Shown here: positions 33,886-46,902 of the stretch, in pieces
How positions within the stretch are numbered: position 1 is the stretch's first letter
Layout: each line of letters opens with the position of its first letter
From: Mactra quadrangularis
Lineage: Eukaryota; Mollusca; Bivalvia; Venerida; Mactridae
Length of the DNA: 64,000 nucleotides
Assembly: GCA_025267735.1 (NCBI GenBank)
Contig: CM046293.1
Location: forward strand, 12,734,560-12,798,559
Direction: 5' to 3'
Position numbers and translations under genes: made by a program
Notes under the pieces: model-generated
What the model saw: only the letters and a program-made list of their open reading frames with translations
Databases searched by the model: none
Told to the model about the DNA's origin: nothing

Positions 33886-34509
33886 TTCAAACATAATTAA
33901 GAAAGATAGAAGATTGGAAATATCTCAGTTAAACTCCGTCGATGTCGTTTTCAAGCTTGGGTCAAAATAGATGGATGACATCATCGAAACTATTCTAAAT
34001 ACCCAAGAGATATTAAGATTCTCTATCCTTTGTTTCGTTAGGTGAGGAATTAGATAATATCTGGGAACGAGGATGCGCTGTAACAAGAAAAAACTGCGGA
34101 AGAAATTTATATCTTCGGTTTTGTTATCTTAAGAATCACGAATTAGTGTAAAGTTCTAGCTGGAATCTGTACATTATGCATTTAGAGCAGAATGACCAAT
34201 GGTGACTAATAGAGCTCGTACCAATTTGATATAAGTTAGTTTGTGAGTTTGAGTTTCTATCGTTAGAACATATGTATATGTATAACTGCTTAGTTACACT
34301 ATTAGAACAGTTATAATAGATGGTCTTTATAGCGGGAGGGTCTAAATAGTCATATCAGCTTATATTATAAAAGTATATGTCATTAAAACTAATCTAAATA
34401 GATAAAACTTGAAAGAAACTAAAGACATCGTGAGTAACAACCGGGATACTACGGTGCTTTTCTTCAAAGACTTGAGAAAAAAGCCGAGGAGTTCCGAATG
34501 GACTAACAC

Positions 34510-34692
34510 CTGCAGCGTGTACAATTACCTCGAACGTTCCAAAACGTTACGTAACGTTAGATTCGGAACAACTCAACCCAAAGACAACTCAACCCGAGAC
34601 AACTCAATCCCCTACTAGCGGGTTGAGTTGTCCTCGGGTTGAGTTCCCCCATACCCGTAACGTTCGCTAACACTCGTTACTGAACACGCTGC
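34510..34692. mobile_element. MITE with CAGCGTGT ends (copy 2)
   Basis: Same layout as 18318-18539, with cleaner internal repeats of GACAACTCAACC. Ends CTGCAGCGTGTACA and TGAACACGCTGCTG. Confidence 0.7.
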
Positions 34693-34818
34693 TGACTGAT
34701 TCAAAATCTTTATCATGATCCATCGGGATCCAGTCTTAATCGCAAATAATGAATCCTTATGGACATAATGGACCTTCACATTAACTCATATAAAATTCAT
34801 ATTTTTTCATTCAACTGT

Positions 34819-34917
34819 CAGTGGTACATAAATTAACCCTACTGATATAAATCGATCGTGTATGCTGAAGTACTGTAGTGAGTATTTAAATCAGTGGGGT
34901 AAAAGTATGCGCCACTG
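34819..34917. mobile_element. CAGTGGcgCATACATTAA MITE, short copy
   Basis: Ends CAGTGGTACATAAATTAACC and TAAAAGTATGCGCCACTG. Other copies: 43478-43621 and 61464-61606, with half copies near 37753 and 39955. Confidence 0.65.
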
Positions 34918-35019
34918 CTAGTTGATTAAAGTTTGACAATACAAGTACTGTATTTCTAACAAACAGACAAACAAATCATACCAGGTCAATGTCTTCAAAA
35001 TAAACTTAGTCACTTTTAA

Positions 35020-35281
35020 AGGTACTCATTCAGAGATATCAACTTAAACATCAACTTTTCTAAAACTATCAAAATTGTTTGGAAATACTGTTGAAGCAGG
35101 AAATTAGTGTTCTGATAATGACAATTTTAGTGCTATGTTGTGACTTGCATTGTATAATTCTTGCAATCTATAGGTCAGTTTGTCCGAAATTATTAAGAAT
35201 TAATTTTTGACACAATTACAGACACTAAATGGTATTTTGAAAATATATAAAAATCTTGACCAAATCAATGAACTAGTATCT
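35020..35281. mobile_element. TTAA-flanked MITE, inverted and shortened copy
   Basis: TTAA at 35016-35019 and 35282-35285. It is the reverse complement of the 11929 family with an internal deletion. Confidence 0.7.
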
Positions 35282-36057
35282 TTAAGTTAAACAATTAACA
35301 CTGATAAATAAGTTGATTTATACAAAACATATATCAAATGGGACATTTGAGGTATCGTCATACATTTTCTGTTTAAAGCTAAACTACACTAACTATAATT
35401 ATTTCAAAACTTTTTATTAGGTCTAAAACTGACCTATATGTGTTTAACACTTTTCTGTTAGAACCAAAATCCCAATTGACCCATTTAGCCCCTAGATTGT
35501 CAAATCTGATTTTTTGCATGTACATGTATGTTATGATTTTTTCTTGAATGCAAAAAAGTTCAAATTCTAAAACATGAGTTGGAGCAGAGTTGCATTAAGC
35601 CAATGACATGTAAGTTAAATGGATTTATTGTATACAGATATGTTTACTTTCCCCCATGACTTGTTTGATGTTCTATCGTAGACATAACATCTTGAATTTA
35701 AATAGTTTATGATTATGTTTAGGTTGTTATGTTACAGAAGTATTTATGACTTTGTTCAAGGCTGAAAATGTGTAAAATAGGATAGACGCGGTTTGCTGTT
35801 TTAAAACACAAAAGATGCTAAAACTTTTTTATTTCAAATCTCTCCTCTTAGGATTACTTTTTTCAATTTAAATGAAGTATTAATAAGTAATGAATTCAAA
35901 GCTGTGCTAACAAACTTGGTCAATGTTTTAGTACGATTCAATTGTTTCTTGCTGCACGATATTCGTCCTTTACAACTACATATATTAGTTCTTCTTTTAC
36001 CTTCTGTGCCGGTAACCTAATTGGCATTTCCTTTACTTCCACTTGCAGCATTTAGGG

Positions 36058-36260
36058 GGGTTTTTGCCGTAGCAACACATTGTATTGGTCATATCACGGC
36101 GGTCAGTCAACATACTCGTTGTTCCTTGAAAGCTAAATATATTGACTTTGCTTTCAACCAGTTATTATGCGCATACTTCCGTCAGTGATTGACCACAGTC
36201 CTATGTGATTTAAAATCAGGAATAGGGGGATGATGGCCGTAATATTTTTTTCATAACACA
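36058..36260 (-). mobile_element. SINE family 1, head-truncated, minus
   Basis: GCCGTAGCAACACATTG through GGATGATGGCCGTAA matches the SINE body. The tRNA-like head is missing. Confidence 0.55.
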
Positions 36261-37405
36261 GTTGAGGGCTGACTGCCGTGGAAAGGTTACTGTTGTAGAG
36301 AAGTGTATTTTGCCGAAAAAGGCTGTTTTTGAAAGGGTATGTTGTTGAAAGTTGAATGTTGTGGAAAGGTTGTTGTTATTGATGAGTGTTTGTTATCAAG
36401 ATGTGTTTGCTGTTGAAAGGTGGCTGCTGTTGAGAGGTGTATTTTGTTGAAAGGTAGATTTTGCCGAGAATTGACTGTAATTAAGAGGATATCGTTGGTG
36501 TGAATTTCTTGTTAAGAAGTGACTGTTGTTAAGAGGCGGATGTTGCTGACAGATGACAGTGGAGAGTTGAAGCTTTGATGATACATTGTTGTATGTGGTT
36601 ATTGTTGAGAGGTTGTTATTGTTGAAAGATAATTGTAAATCGATTTTAATTGAACCCATATACATGTATATTTGTATCACATGGGCCAAATGGCCTGATT
36701 GATTTGAAAATAAACTATATATGAATGTATTTCGTGATACAAATTTTAACGTGTCATATATGTATAGATAACATGATCTGTTATCAATACGATTTAGATA
36801 TCCTGAGCCAAATACGATTACATGTACGTTTATAATCTCCTTGTTAATTTCAAGGAATTCGCCGGGCTATTTTTAGAACCGAAAGTCTAAAATTTAGAAC
36901 ATTTAGCTTTATGCAAATTAGCGTATTATTGGATGCTATATTTAGAATACATTCTGTTACTATATATAGTTTGCTACTTCGTGAACTGTATAGGCTGTAT
37001 AGTATATTTGTATACATTTGGAGATATGACAAAACCACGAAGATGTTTACAAACACTGGATAGTTAGTAGGTAAATAGATCAGGGTCACATTAGAACTGT
37101 TGTACTTTGGTTATTCAAGGATTCAAGGATATAGGGTCTTTGGGTTATTGTAACCTTTGATAAACTTAATGTCTGACACAAAAATATGAAAGACTGCCAT
37201 AAAAAATGTCTTGCACGAAGAGGGTATATTAAATTAATATTTATACTTATAAACGTTCTGCTACGTGTGTGAGATTTCTATATTATACGATTTGAGAACT
37301 TTTATATTGATTAATAATTGTAAAGTTCATAGTCTAGGAGATAAAAAAACGAATGTTTGTTGGTATTCGTGAATTTCATTCGCATGACAGTTGTGCATAT
37401 ATTAA

Positions 37406-37749
37406 AGGTACTAGTTCACAGATTTGGTTTATTTTTTTCTATAATTTCAAAATTACATTCAGTGTCTGTAATTGGGACCAAAAAAATGATTATTATTTTA
37501 AGACAAACTTACCTATATGTTGCAAGAAAAATACAATTTAAATCACAAAAATGCTCTAAAAGTATCTATACCGTGACATACGGGGTTGATATTTACTACA
37601 TGAAAAACTATCATTTGTAGTTGTATGTCAATTTGCACTACAAGTGTCATTAACAGAACACTACTTTCCTGCTTCAGATAATGATTCCATACAAGTTTGA
37701 TATTTTTAGAAAAGTTGATGTTTAAGTTGAAATATGTGAATAAGTACCT
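37406..37749. mobile_element. TTAA-flanked MITE, 344 bp
   Basis: TTAA at 37402-37405 and 37750-37753. The core shares ATACCGTGACATACGGG with the other copies. Confidence 0.75.
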
Positions 37750-38074
37750 TTAACTCCGCTGATTTATATACTCACAACAGCATTTCTGTATTCTAAATCG
37801 ATAATCGAGTATTTAAATCAATGGGGTTAATGCATGCGATACTTATTTACGATATAACATGCAGTTGTCTATATTTTGTTGTTTTACTAAAACATAGAAA
37901 CGAGATTTATGTGCTTTAATTTGATATAGTGTGCTTTAGCACGAGTTATTTAATAAGCATATCATGTCTGCATTTATTCAAGTTGTTGAATCATTCTCGA
38001 AAAAATGATCTGCTAACGTTTAGCTAAATAAACCTAAGTACATATAGTGGTTTGATTTCACGTGTTTCATATTA

Positions 38075-39391
38075 CAGTAAAACCCCTCTAAACCGGAAGT
38101 GCTCCGGACCGGGCAAAAATTCCGGTTTGGAGAGGTTTCCGGAATAGAGGGGTTTTACATTCTGACTATAATATTTAACATGTGTGTTCTTTGGCACTCT
38201 GTATTTGTCTTGTATTAAGTGTTTGTGATATTTAACTATTGATACAAGTTCAATGTACATGTATTCCAAGATGTAGTATTGTGTTGTAGTTATATTCGTA
38301 GATTAATATGTCTTATATGCATGCTAGAAATCTTTGTAGACATGACTGAGTCAGTGAATATTTGACTATTTTTCATTGGAAAGCCATCTACAGAGTGGTT
38401 TACATCCTTGCCATAATAGGCATCATTGTTTCAATTAAAAACAACCTATATTCTATCTTATTGCTTAGTACTGAGAGACAAGGTGCTGGCTGGAAGGTTG
38501 TAAGTTTTTACAACAACTTTTGAATAATCAAGCTATACAAGTATAGCACCATAAACTATAGCTCTTTATCATTATGCTGATAACAACTTCGTAGAACTCA
38601 TTGTTATTGTACCATTCCACATTGCATCATTATATGCAAGTTATAGTGAGTAAATCTGGATACATCAATATAGAATATGATAAAAAGAAAGATAACAGAA
38701 AACGGATATAAATACACAAAGCTTTAATTATGACTAATACATGATAATTTTACTCAAACCTGTAAATTCGTGAATAAATATGTTTCCTTGGTCATTTTTA
38801 CGACTCAAACATAGAACAATTAATTTGGGTCAATCGTATATCAATTAAACACCGCCGTAATTGATCGATTACATACGTCTTTCAAATCATTTTCTACAAT
38901 CAATGTTTACCACAGGTTGGTTCATTTTAGATCAAAATGCAATTAGTTAACGAATTAAATCCTTAATTATCAATTAAATGTTCCATCCACCAGCGTAATT
39001 ATCGCTAAAAACATACAAACCCCTACCTTACATTTGATAGCTTTCACACCCATTCAATAAGATATCTTTCAATGTTTACATAGCGATTATCACGAATAGT
39101 CAATTTCACGCACACCTGTTAAACAAAGGAAACAATCATCTTCTCGAGAGTCGTATATCCAGCTCGCCGTTATCAATTCTCACCTTTCGACTTCCGATAT
39201 ACAGGGGTCATTTTGCGTGACGAAATATGAAGTTTAGGCTAAAACTCGTCCGGTTTCCGGAATACAGGGTTTTCCGGAATAGAGGAGGTTTTTTATATGA
39301 ACAAAGAGGAGAAATATTCCGGACTTGAAAAAAATTCCGGTTTGGAGAGAATTCCGGTTTGGAGGGTTTCCGATTTAGAGGGGTTCCATTG
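38075..39391. mobile_element. pogo-like (Tc1/mariner type) element, 1.3 kb, non-autonomous
   Basis: CAGTAAAACCCCTCTAAACC at 38075 and its near-complement ending CCATTG at 39391 are inverted, each bordered by TA (38073-38074 and 39392-39393). The end sequence style (CAGT..AACCCCTC..CCGG) is that of pogo/Tigger elements. No transposase remains. A second, inner set of ends (38103-38157 and 39240-39300) suggests nested or deleted copies. Confidence 0.65.
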
Positions 39392-39528
39392 TAATATGTA
39401 ATTTGTTATTTAATATTTTTTATATAAAAAGTTCAAGACGTTATCTGGGCTGTAATAAACTTAATGTCTGTAGACGGCCTTTACGTCTATTGTTAGTTTA
39501 TTCAACTTAAAGCGATGCATACATTAAT

Positions 39529-39877
39529 GCCTCAGTCCCATAAAATCGTGGCTTGTTGCGGACCCGTACGTGCAGACAGTCGTAGGCCGTGGGAAGCCTT
39601 GCGTATTAAGATGACGGTACGCACATGGTACAAAACATCACACCCGTATAGAGTCGTAGCTGGAACATATGCATGTTTAATCCATATTCGGCCACGATTT
39701 TGTTCACGATTTGACTTTGAAACTGATACGTGTATCCTGGGCTCATCTCACGGACCCTGGTAAAAACGCAACAGTCCGCACGGGTACGCAAGTGTTCGTA
39801 CGGGTCCTTGCGGAGCTTGATCGCACGGCTCCCGTACGGTGCCTTCACGGCTATTTAAATGTTTATGGGACTGTAGC
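39529..39877. mobile_element. 349-bp DNA transposon (copy 2)
   Basis: Same ends and the same 349-bp length as 9132-9480, same orientation. The superfamily is not assigned because I could not fix the target duplication. Confidence 0.75.
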
Positions 39878-41171
39878 ATTACATCACAGTCTTACATGCT
39901 CGATAGCTGTTCGATGATCTCCGTACATACGGAAATTCCCTTTTTTATCGATCGTAAGAAAGAAGTACTGTATTGCGTATTTAAATAACCTGGGTTTTAT
40001 GTATGCACCACTATGAGTTAAATAAAATATAACAATTTGTTAATATGTTTTTGTTTTTCAAGATAATGTTTATATACAAAGTTTAACATTGCATCTAGGC
40101 TGCAATAAAACCTTATGTCTGAATACGACCCTATCATGTAGCAGAACAAAACTTTTTAAAAGTAACTATTTATAGCATTATTTTTGAAAATAGTTTACGA
40201 ATTAGCATTACAATATGCATTTTATAATTATTGCTTTGCTTCATTTAAATGCGTTTTGCAAGTTGATACATTTCTAACAGTTGACTGACATAATGATAAG
40301 AAGATATAACTATACTCATAATTTTGACCAGACAATGACCCCGAGGTGAGGAGCTTTTTTATGGCAACCTCATCATGCGTGTATACAGACACGCTATGTA
40401 AAGAAACATAATAATAAACATAATAAAATGTATGATTTTGTTTTATATGATAAAATACATTTTATTGCAACAAATGTCTCAAAAAAGCATAAAAATAATG
40501 TAATTTTAATAAAGGAAGTAAAAATATACTGAACTAGTAAAAGTTTGCAAAAAGTATGTCAAATTTATTGCAACCCTGAAAAATATAATATGGAGAAAAT
40601 TACCTGCGATATAGTTGATGCTACATTATAAACAAATAACGTGAAATCACTCCTTATCCAACGAGGGTCAAACTAATAAAATCCTTTTCAATTAATATTG
40701 TTATCCATATTGCAAATAGCTATCAATGATTATTCAAAACACTATCTAGACCTAACTATGCTTGTTAAACAAGTAGATAAATTTATGTTAAAGTTAATTT
40801 TAAATCACAAAAACTGTTCATGTTAATGTTATGATCCTTTCATAGTTAAGTTATACAGCTAGGCGGTATATACATTTACGATACGATCCGATATAAAATT
40901 ATACATGCATGTATGTATGTGGAATAGAGAAAGTGTACAAATAAAAATGTAGCAGAGCTGTAATACGGCACTTGTACTCCCTTGCATTCAATGTAGCTTT
41001 AATGGCAACGTGGTAGAGTGTCCCTTTACGACTCGAGTGGTTCGAATCTTAGCTCCGACCATGGACTTTTAGCGGGTTAAAAAAATAAGTTTTTCGGTAA
41101 TGAGTACAGAAGCAATAGTCTAAGGGTAGGTAGTGCTTAGTGTGAGGAGGTCTCGGGTACGAACCCCTGTC

Positions 41172-41610
41172 ACGATATACGGGTATACCAGTATATTGCA
41201 ATATGCAGCAGTGGCAATACATACCTCGGTACGAATTTAACGTACCGGTATTTAGCGATATTTGAAATCTTCATTGAAAAATTCTTTCCTTCGCCAAATG
41301 AAAAATGCGAAACGTCAATTTTCCATGTTCATTCGATGAAAGCTTAAGTTCAAAGAATTTGGGCGCGTTTGGAATGTTCACATTACTCTAAAATGCCCAG
41401 TTTTTTCAGTCCAGTCTACTGCAGGCACTTTCCCCACTAAGTCCTATAACATTCTTCAATACTGAAGAGTTGCATAAGTTCTTTAAGACATAAGTATTAT
41501 GCCGTCGTGTCTTTGGTTTGCAAAGCAATATATCGTGGTACGTATCGCGGTACGGTTCTAGCGCATCGCAATATACCGCGATACGCTCCTGCCATATCGT
41601 GACAGCCCTA
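41172..41610. mobile_element. hAT-like element with CTGTCACGATATA ends
   Basis: CTGTCACGATATACGGG near 41168 and CATATCGTGACAG near 41592-41604 are inverted. The interior is rich in GTACCGGTA and CGATACG. Its style matches the proven hAT element at 42394. I could not fix a target duplication. Confidence 0.5.
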
Positions 41611-41647
41611 CCCGCTAGGGTCATTGCTATTTTATAATCAAAAATGT

Positions 41648-41870
41648 CCGCCCGGTATAACGTCAGTCGGAATGACTCAAGTCTACTGATTGAAGTGTCG
41701 TAGATTCGATTCCCAGGCATGTTTTGGTCATGAAATATTTTCTACGGTCATTCTTCCTCCTTCCACTGATTCTAAATCATGTAAGGCAGTTATCAGTCAC
41801 TAATGAAAGTACGTTTGTGCATAGTTAAACAGCATAAATCAGAGATTTTGGGTTTCTTGCTCAAAATTAT
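41648..41870 (+). mobile_element. SINE family 1, truncated tail
   Basis: The head has CAAGTCTACTGATTG and GTAGATTCGATTCCCAGGC; the body is recognisable to about 41870. Confidence 0.6.
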
Positions 41871-42393
41871 ATTTTATTTAGTTACTGTATTAAAAACGTT
41901 GTGTACTTATTCTTGAAACCTTTATTACTGTATTTCAATATTATTTTTTTAAAGATACATAATTTTATATATGGTACTAAAAGTGTTGTTTGAAGTCTTC
42001 GTGAATGGAAGAATGGAGAATGCTCTCAAATTGTATACCCTCGAACCAATGTGAATAACTGTCGAAGTATACTCTAAAAGAGCATACTGGATATTTCATG
42101 TGATAAATTTTGTGATTATCAACTAAACTGTGATACTTTCTTTTAAAATTTCTGTGATTAATTTAGTGATACAGTATAACAACTATCTGGTGCATAGTAT
42201 ACATCTAACATCTATATTCAATTATCTGTTATTAGAAGTTTTATAATCTTTTTTCGCTGTATTGGTCTAAATCATATTTATTTCATTGTTATTTTATCAT
42301 TGCCTCTCTATGTCACGCCACCCTTACTCAAAGGGACTACAATGGAAATAGGGGCTTGCATTTTTGTGCTATCCTTGGTGTTGCAGTGCTTGT

Positions 42394-42849
42394 TAGGAGT
42401 GTCACGGTTAACCGATATACCGGTTAATATTGCAATACGAATTCCAGCGGTTTTTAACCGGTTCGTTTTTCCTTGAACCGGTTTTTGTAATTATGTGTCG
42501 TACTGTTTGTTTTATCATAATCTGGAAGTTAAATGTTTAAATAAATGTTAATTTGTATTAAAAACTTGAAATAATCTTATTGTGCTTAAAAAGGTTAAAC
42601 ATTTAGACAACTGAGAGAAAACAATATCTTCAGAAGTCCGTTTCAAAACACGCATTTTCCAAAATTATAAATCATTTTTGCACAAGAGATCGTTTGAAAA
42701 TACACATATGTATGTATAGACGTGTTGTGCTGTTGTTTATGCTTTGCATGTCTTCGCAAAAACCGGTACGTATTGCAATATATTGCAATACAGGTTTTGC
42801 ATATTGCAATATATTGCAATACGGTTTTCACCGTATTGTTACACCCCTA
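42394..42849. mobile_element. hAT element, 456 bp, with 8-bp target duplication
   Basis: GTGCTTGT at 42386-42393 and 42850-42857 flanks ends TAGGAGTGTCACGG and TGTTACACCCCTA. The interior has AACCGGTT and repeated ATTGCAATATATTGCAATAC blocks. No transposase frame. Confidence 0.85.
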
Positions 42850-43099
42850 GTGCTTGTCATAGTAAATCACAACGTGCTGTGATATATGTAATCGTATGTT
42901 ATTGTAATTATGCTATGTGTACACTATGCTAAATAAATATTATCATTATACGTTTGTATTGTTACTTAATTATTTAGCACTTCATTTAAGCCCCTTTTTC
43001 AAGACTTACACTGTCAATGGGCTTCAACAAAAATCAAAATTGATTTAAAACAGATATTTACGGTGGCATAGAGGTGACATGGAGAAATATTTAAAATTT

Positions 43100-43202
43100 A
43101 CGTGCGCACGCAATAACGTTTACGTGGCCACGCAGTAGCTATTACTTGCGCACACAATAACGTTTATGTGGCCACGCAATAGCTGTACGTGCGCACACAC
43201 AA
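43100..43202. repeat. 44-bp tandem repeat, ~2.3 copies, CG-rich
   Basis: Unit ACGTGCGCACGCAATAACGT + TTACGTGGCCACGCAGTAGC; palindromes GTGCGCAC and GTGGCCAC in every unit. Confidence 0.7.
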
Positions 43203-43477
43203 CAAAATGGCCGCCAATTTCGACAACTCTAATTGGTCAAATATAACGTGCGCACGTAAAGCTATTTACCTTATTATATCCTTATGTTTAGAAATGAGCT
43301 CTTTGTCAAACCCAATCAAAATGACTTGACAAGTTGATAATGTCTCTAATGCATATTATATTCTATAACTTCACGGTTGTAACACAATTATCTTCATATA
43401 GTATACATATTTCAAAGAAATCGTCGAAGATTCAGTGTTGACTAAAACTATTGGTGAATTTTATTAAACTATCAATA

Positions 43478-43621
43478 GCACTTACATTAACCCTACTTAT
43501 TTGAATACTCGATGTTTATTTGAAAATCCCCGTACACAGATACGGGTATATTTTGATCGATTACGAGTACAGACGTACTGTAGTGAGTATTTCATTCAGG
43601 GGAGATAATGTATGCGACACT
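43478..43621. mobile_element. CAGTGG MITE family, copy
   Basis: GCACTTACATTAACCCTAC pairs with the GGGGAGATAATGTATGCGAC end. The interior carries ATACTCGATG / GTGAGTATT. Confidence 0.6.
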
Positions 43622-44235
43622 GACACTTAAATAAAATTTAACAAATTATCAGTGCTCAATTAACAGGTAATCGTGATTAAACGAAACGTAGTACAGTGAA
43701 ACTTGAGAGACTTGAACATCTTTAGAAAGCAAGAAACAATTTCGTATTTTACTGGTTTCTCGAATTTCAGTTTATTATTATCCTGTGAATTTAGATTATG
43801 AACTGTGAATCCTCGGCACAAAATATATTTGCAAATGATCTATTTCACCTCTTGATTCAAATTTTAAGCACATCATTAAGAGTTACTAAAGAATTAACAA
43901 AATATTAAAAGGAAACCGATGTTTGTATTATAAGTTATTTGTGTGGATTACATGACTAAAGACACTCATCAGTATCGTCATTTGAGTCCGATCTCTGACT
44001 TTCAGTTTACTGAGCAGTTTTAATCTCGAATTTCTTACAAAAGGAAACATCGAGGCGACTCTAGAGTTCTAACTAACTACCTGTCCATTATTAATCGGTC
44101 AAACACCCAACACCGACCGTTCATGTTATGACGTTCTTGTTTTAATAAAGTTGGAACTAGCTAAAGGTCACACAAAAATCGCCTGACGCAAAATGTCGCA
44201 AAACGTCACACCAATACAGAACAAATATGACTTCA

Positions 44236-44396
44236 CAGCAACCACACTTAGACCCATAGCAACCATCCACATATCCCTAGCAACTATCATTAGGTCCATA
44301 GCAGCCCCTCTAACGCTCTAAGTATATCTACTTCGTGACCATAGCATCCACTCTTCTCTCTATAGCAACCACATTGGGATCCATTGCAACCAGTAT
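44236..44396. repeat. Degenerate ~22-bp repeats around CATAGCAACCA
   Basis: Seven imperfect units (for example CATAGCAACCATCCACAT) over 160 bp. Confidence 0.6.
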
Positions 44397-46668
44397 AACA
44401 GGCGATTTTTGTCTAGAAAGCATAAATTAGTCAGGAACATTAACCATTTTTTAAAAATACAATTGAGTAAAACTTCATGCATACTTATATACAACAATGT
44501 TCAAACTAAGTATTCTGCCCTAAGTTTGCTTTCCAAGAAACGAAGATACGACAGATGTAAGGCAAAAACACGACACATTTATCTGTCGTATTGTTGCTTT
44601 TATTTTGCCGTGTGTTCGTTAATGGTATGATACAGCAATTGTGCTTCTTTGCTTTAAGGAAGTCGTGGGTTTGATCAAAGTTTTAACTATGTGTTATCGG
44701 GTTATACTTTTAAAAGGCTTTGCACTTAAGGGTCGAGTGGTCCTAACTAAATGATCCGTAAATATGAAGGTATTATGACAGATTAACAAACTTATGTCAC
44801 AGTGTGTCTAATCGTTCGTATGATGTAGGCACGATTGAATCTTGTGTAAAGAACGTTTATTCAGATGCCATGAACTGTCGATGTACGTTTAAAGGGAGGT
44901 AATTACATTCAATCATGACTATTTATGTTCAAGAGTTATTTCACCACTGACAATTGATTAAAATTAAACAATACTCTCGCATCCTAATGGTCTTAGAAAC
45001 TATGAACCTTTTATCGTCCCGATCGTATAGTCCGTTTTATCTCAACATTCTCGTTCCCAGAGGTTACTAAGACTATCAATACCTTGGGGTACGAGAATGT
45101 ATCTCAACTGCCATAGCTTGAATAATTTCACGGTGACTGAATGCATTATTTTTATACTCGGCCTCATTGTTATTGAAATATCTTTACTAAAAATGCTACA
45201 TGTATCATGATGCAGCAGTCGGAGTAGGACACTTTCGGAAAATCATGAATGTATCACAACGATGATTTTAAGATACGAATTTACCGAGAAATTATCCATG
45301 TTATGATAGTTGTGAAAAAACTATGACAACTGAGTCAAATCACTTAAGAGATGGGATGCGCTAATCGAAATTAACAAACAAGTTTTCTGTCATTCTGTTA
45401 ATTAGTAACAATGTGACGTTAAGAAGTCTTCACACATCAAATTTGTCTGGTTCCAAGTCGTACTTTGACAGATAAAAGTACGTCAGACAAAGCATGATAA
45501 TGGCCGCGCCTTATGTAATGAATTAGGTATTGGTTAATTACGTTTTCAAATGAACATTTTTCACTACACAGGCTTTATCAAATGATCATAGTACAAGAAT
45601 TACAGAGGATATGTTTTTAGTTGTTCAGTCACATTTATGCTAAATAAATTATCCGAAATTCTTTGAGACTAATCTACGTCCGAATTGTGTTCATTTCGAG
45701 ACATGGACTTTGAATAATAGTTCGCTTAACATACGAGCAATCAGAAAAATCGACTTAGAATGACTTATATAGTACCGAACTCCTACTAAAGTAACTATTG
45801 TCAGCAAATGATCATGCAAAATTAAAAAATAACGAAAATTGTGTTACCTGATTTATAGATGAGGGGGCAGCTATGATCGTGCTTTGCCTGACCCGATAAC
45901 GATAGTGGACAGGGGCAGGTAATCCAGACTAACAGCAAATGGCCAAGGATTGTATACACGTACGTTTAAACATACAACCAGCAATCAGAACTACCTCGGC
46001 GATCTTCTAATGCACATAGAATGCACACCTTGTGTGGATAAAGTGCACTCCGAGTGCACTTAGTGTAAACTTCAGGGGGAATTCAACTGTACTTGCCAAT
46101 TGGATCGCTCCACACATGTTGTGCATTTTATATGCACTAGAAGTGCAGTGAAGTTTAGTTTTAATCAGGTTGAATATTGCTGTAGGTGGTTTACATTGAA
46201 TGTGAAATTAGATTTATATGATTTGTTTAGTTTATCGTGATTTTAAGACAAATTAAGATAGGAGTGTGTTTCATTGGTAAGACTTTAAAAACGTAGAAAA
46301 TTTAAGTAATGAATGGAAAAATGTTTAAATAATCATTTTTTTTTCAAAAGAAAAATTTGAAAGAGTTTTGTAGTGATTGGCCCACACAATTGGTAACTGT
46401 TATATATGAAAACCTTGATAAATATAATAGAAGTGTTCATTTGTCAAAAGAAATGGATTATTAATGTTGTAGAGTCTTAGATGTTTTATATTTGTTCTGA
46501 AATAATGAAAATAATTACATAGCTTGTTCAAACCTACTCCACATGACAGTAATGTGAGCAAAAATATGGTCATGCATTGAATATCTTCTACTTATAAATG
46601 AAAGACATGAATAAAAATAGATTTAAAAAACAGCATTTCCAATCAATGAATGTCTTTGGAAAGAATTA

Positions 46669-46902
46669 ATGTTTGTATGTTGTGGTTTTACATTGCACTG
46701 GTACAATACACTTTGTATTGTTTAATGTTTGTCTTTCTATAATATTGTCTGTATTAAAACCACTGAATGTCTTAGGGGTTACTCTACATTTAGTTGGGCG
46801 GACTGGCGTTAAAAAGTCATGGCATGGCAAAGCTAATACCAGCCCCTCAACCACCTTATAGAAGAACGTCAATCTGTTTGCTTTCCTTCTATCTTGAAGT
46901 GA
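46669..46902 (-). pseudogene. LINE reverse transcriptase C-terminal fragment
   Basis: An uninterrupted minus-strand stretch reads S-L-Q-D-R-R-K-A-N-R-L-T-F-F-Y-K-V-V-E-G-L-V, then N-D/T-D-N-I-I-E-R-Q-T-L. The D-R-R/H-R-R plus F-Y-K pattern is what follows the polymerase domain of many CR1- and Jockey-like non-LTR retrotransposons. It has no palm or endonuclease domain, so it is a dead 5'-truncated copy. Confidence 0.65.

Noticed and set aside
36396..36689. 97-codon Asn/Ser-rich open frame
   Set aside because: It is the antisense of TGTTGTTGAAAGG-like degenerate repeats and has no recognisable domain.
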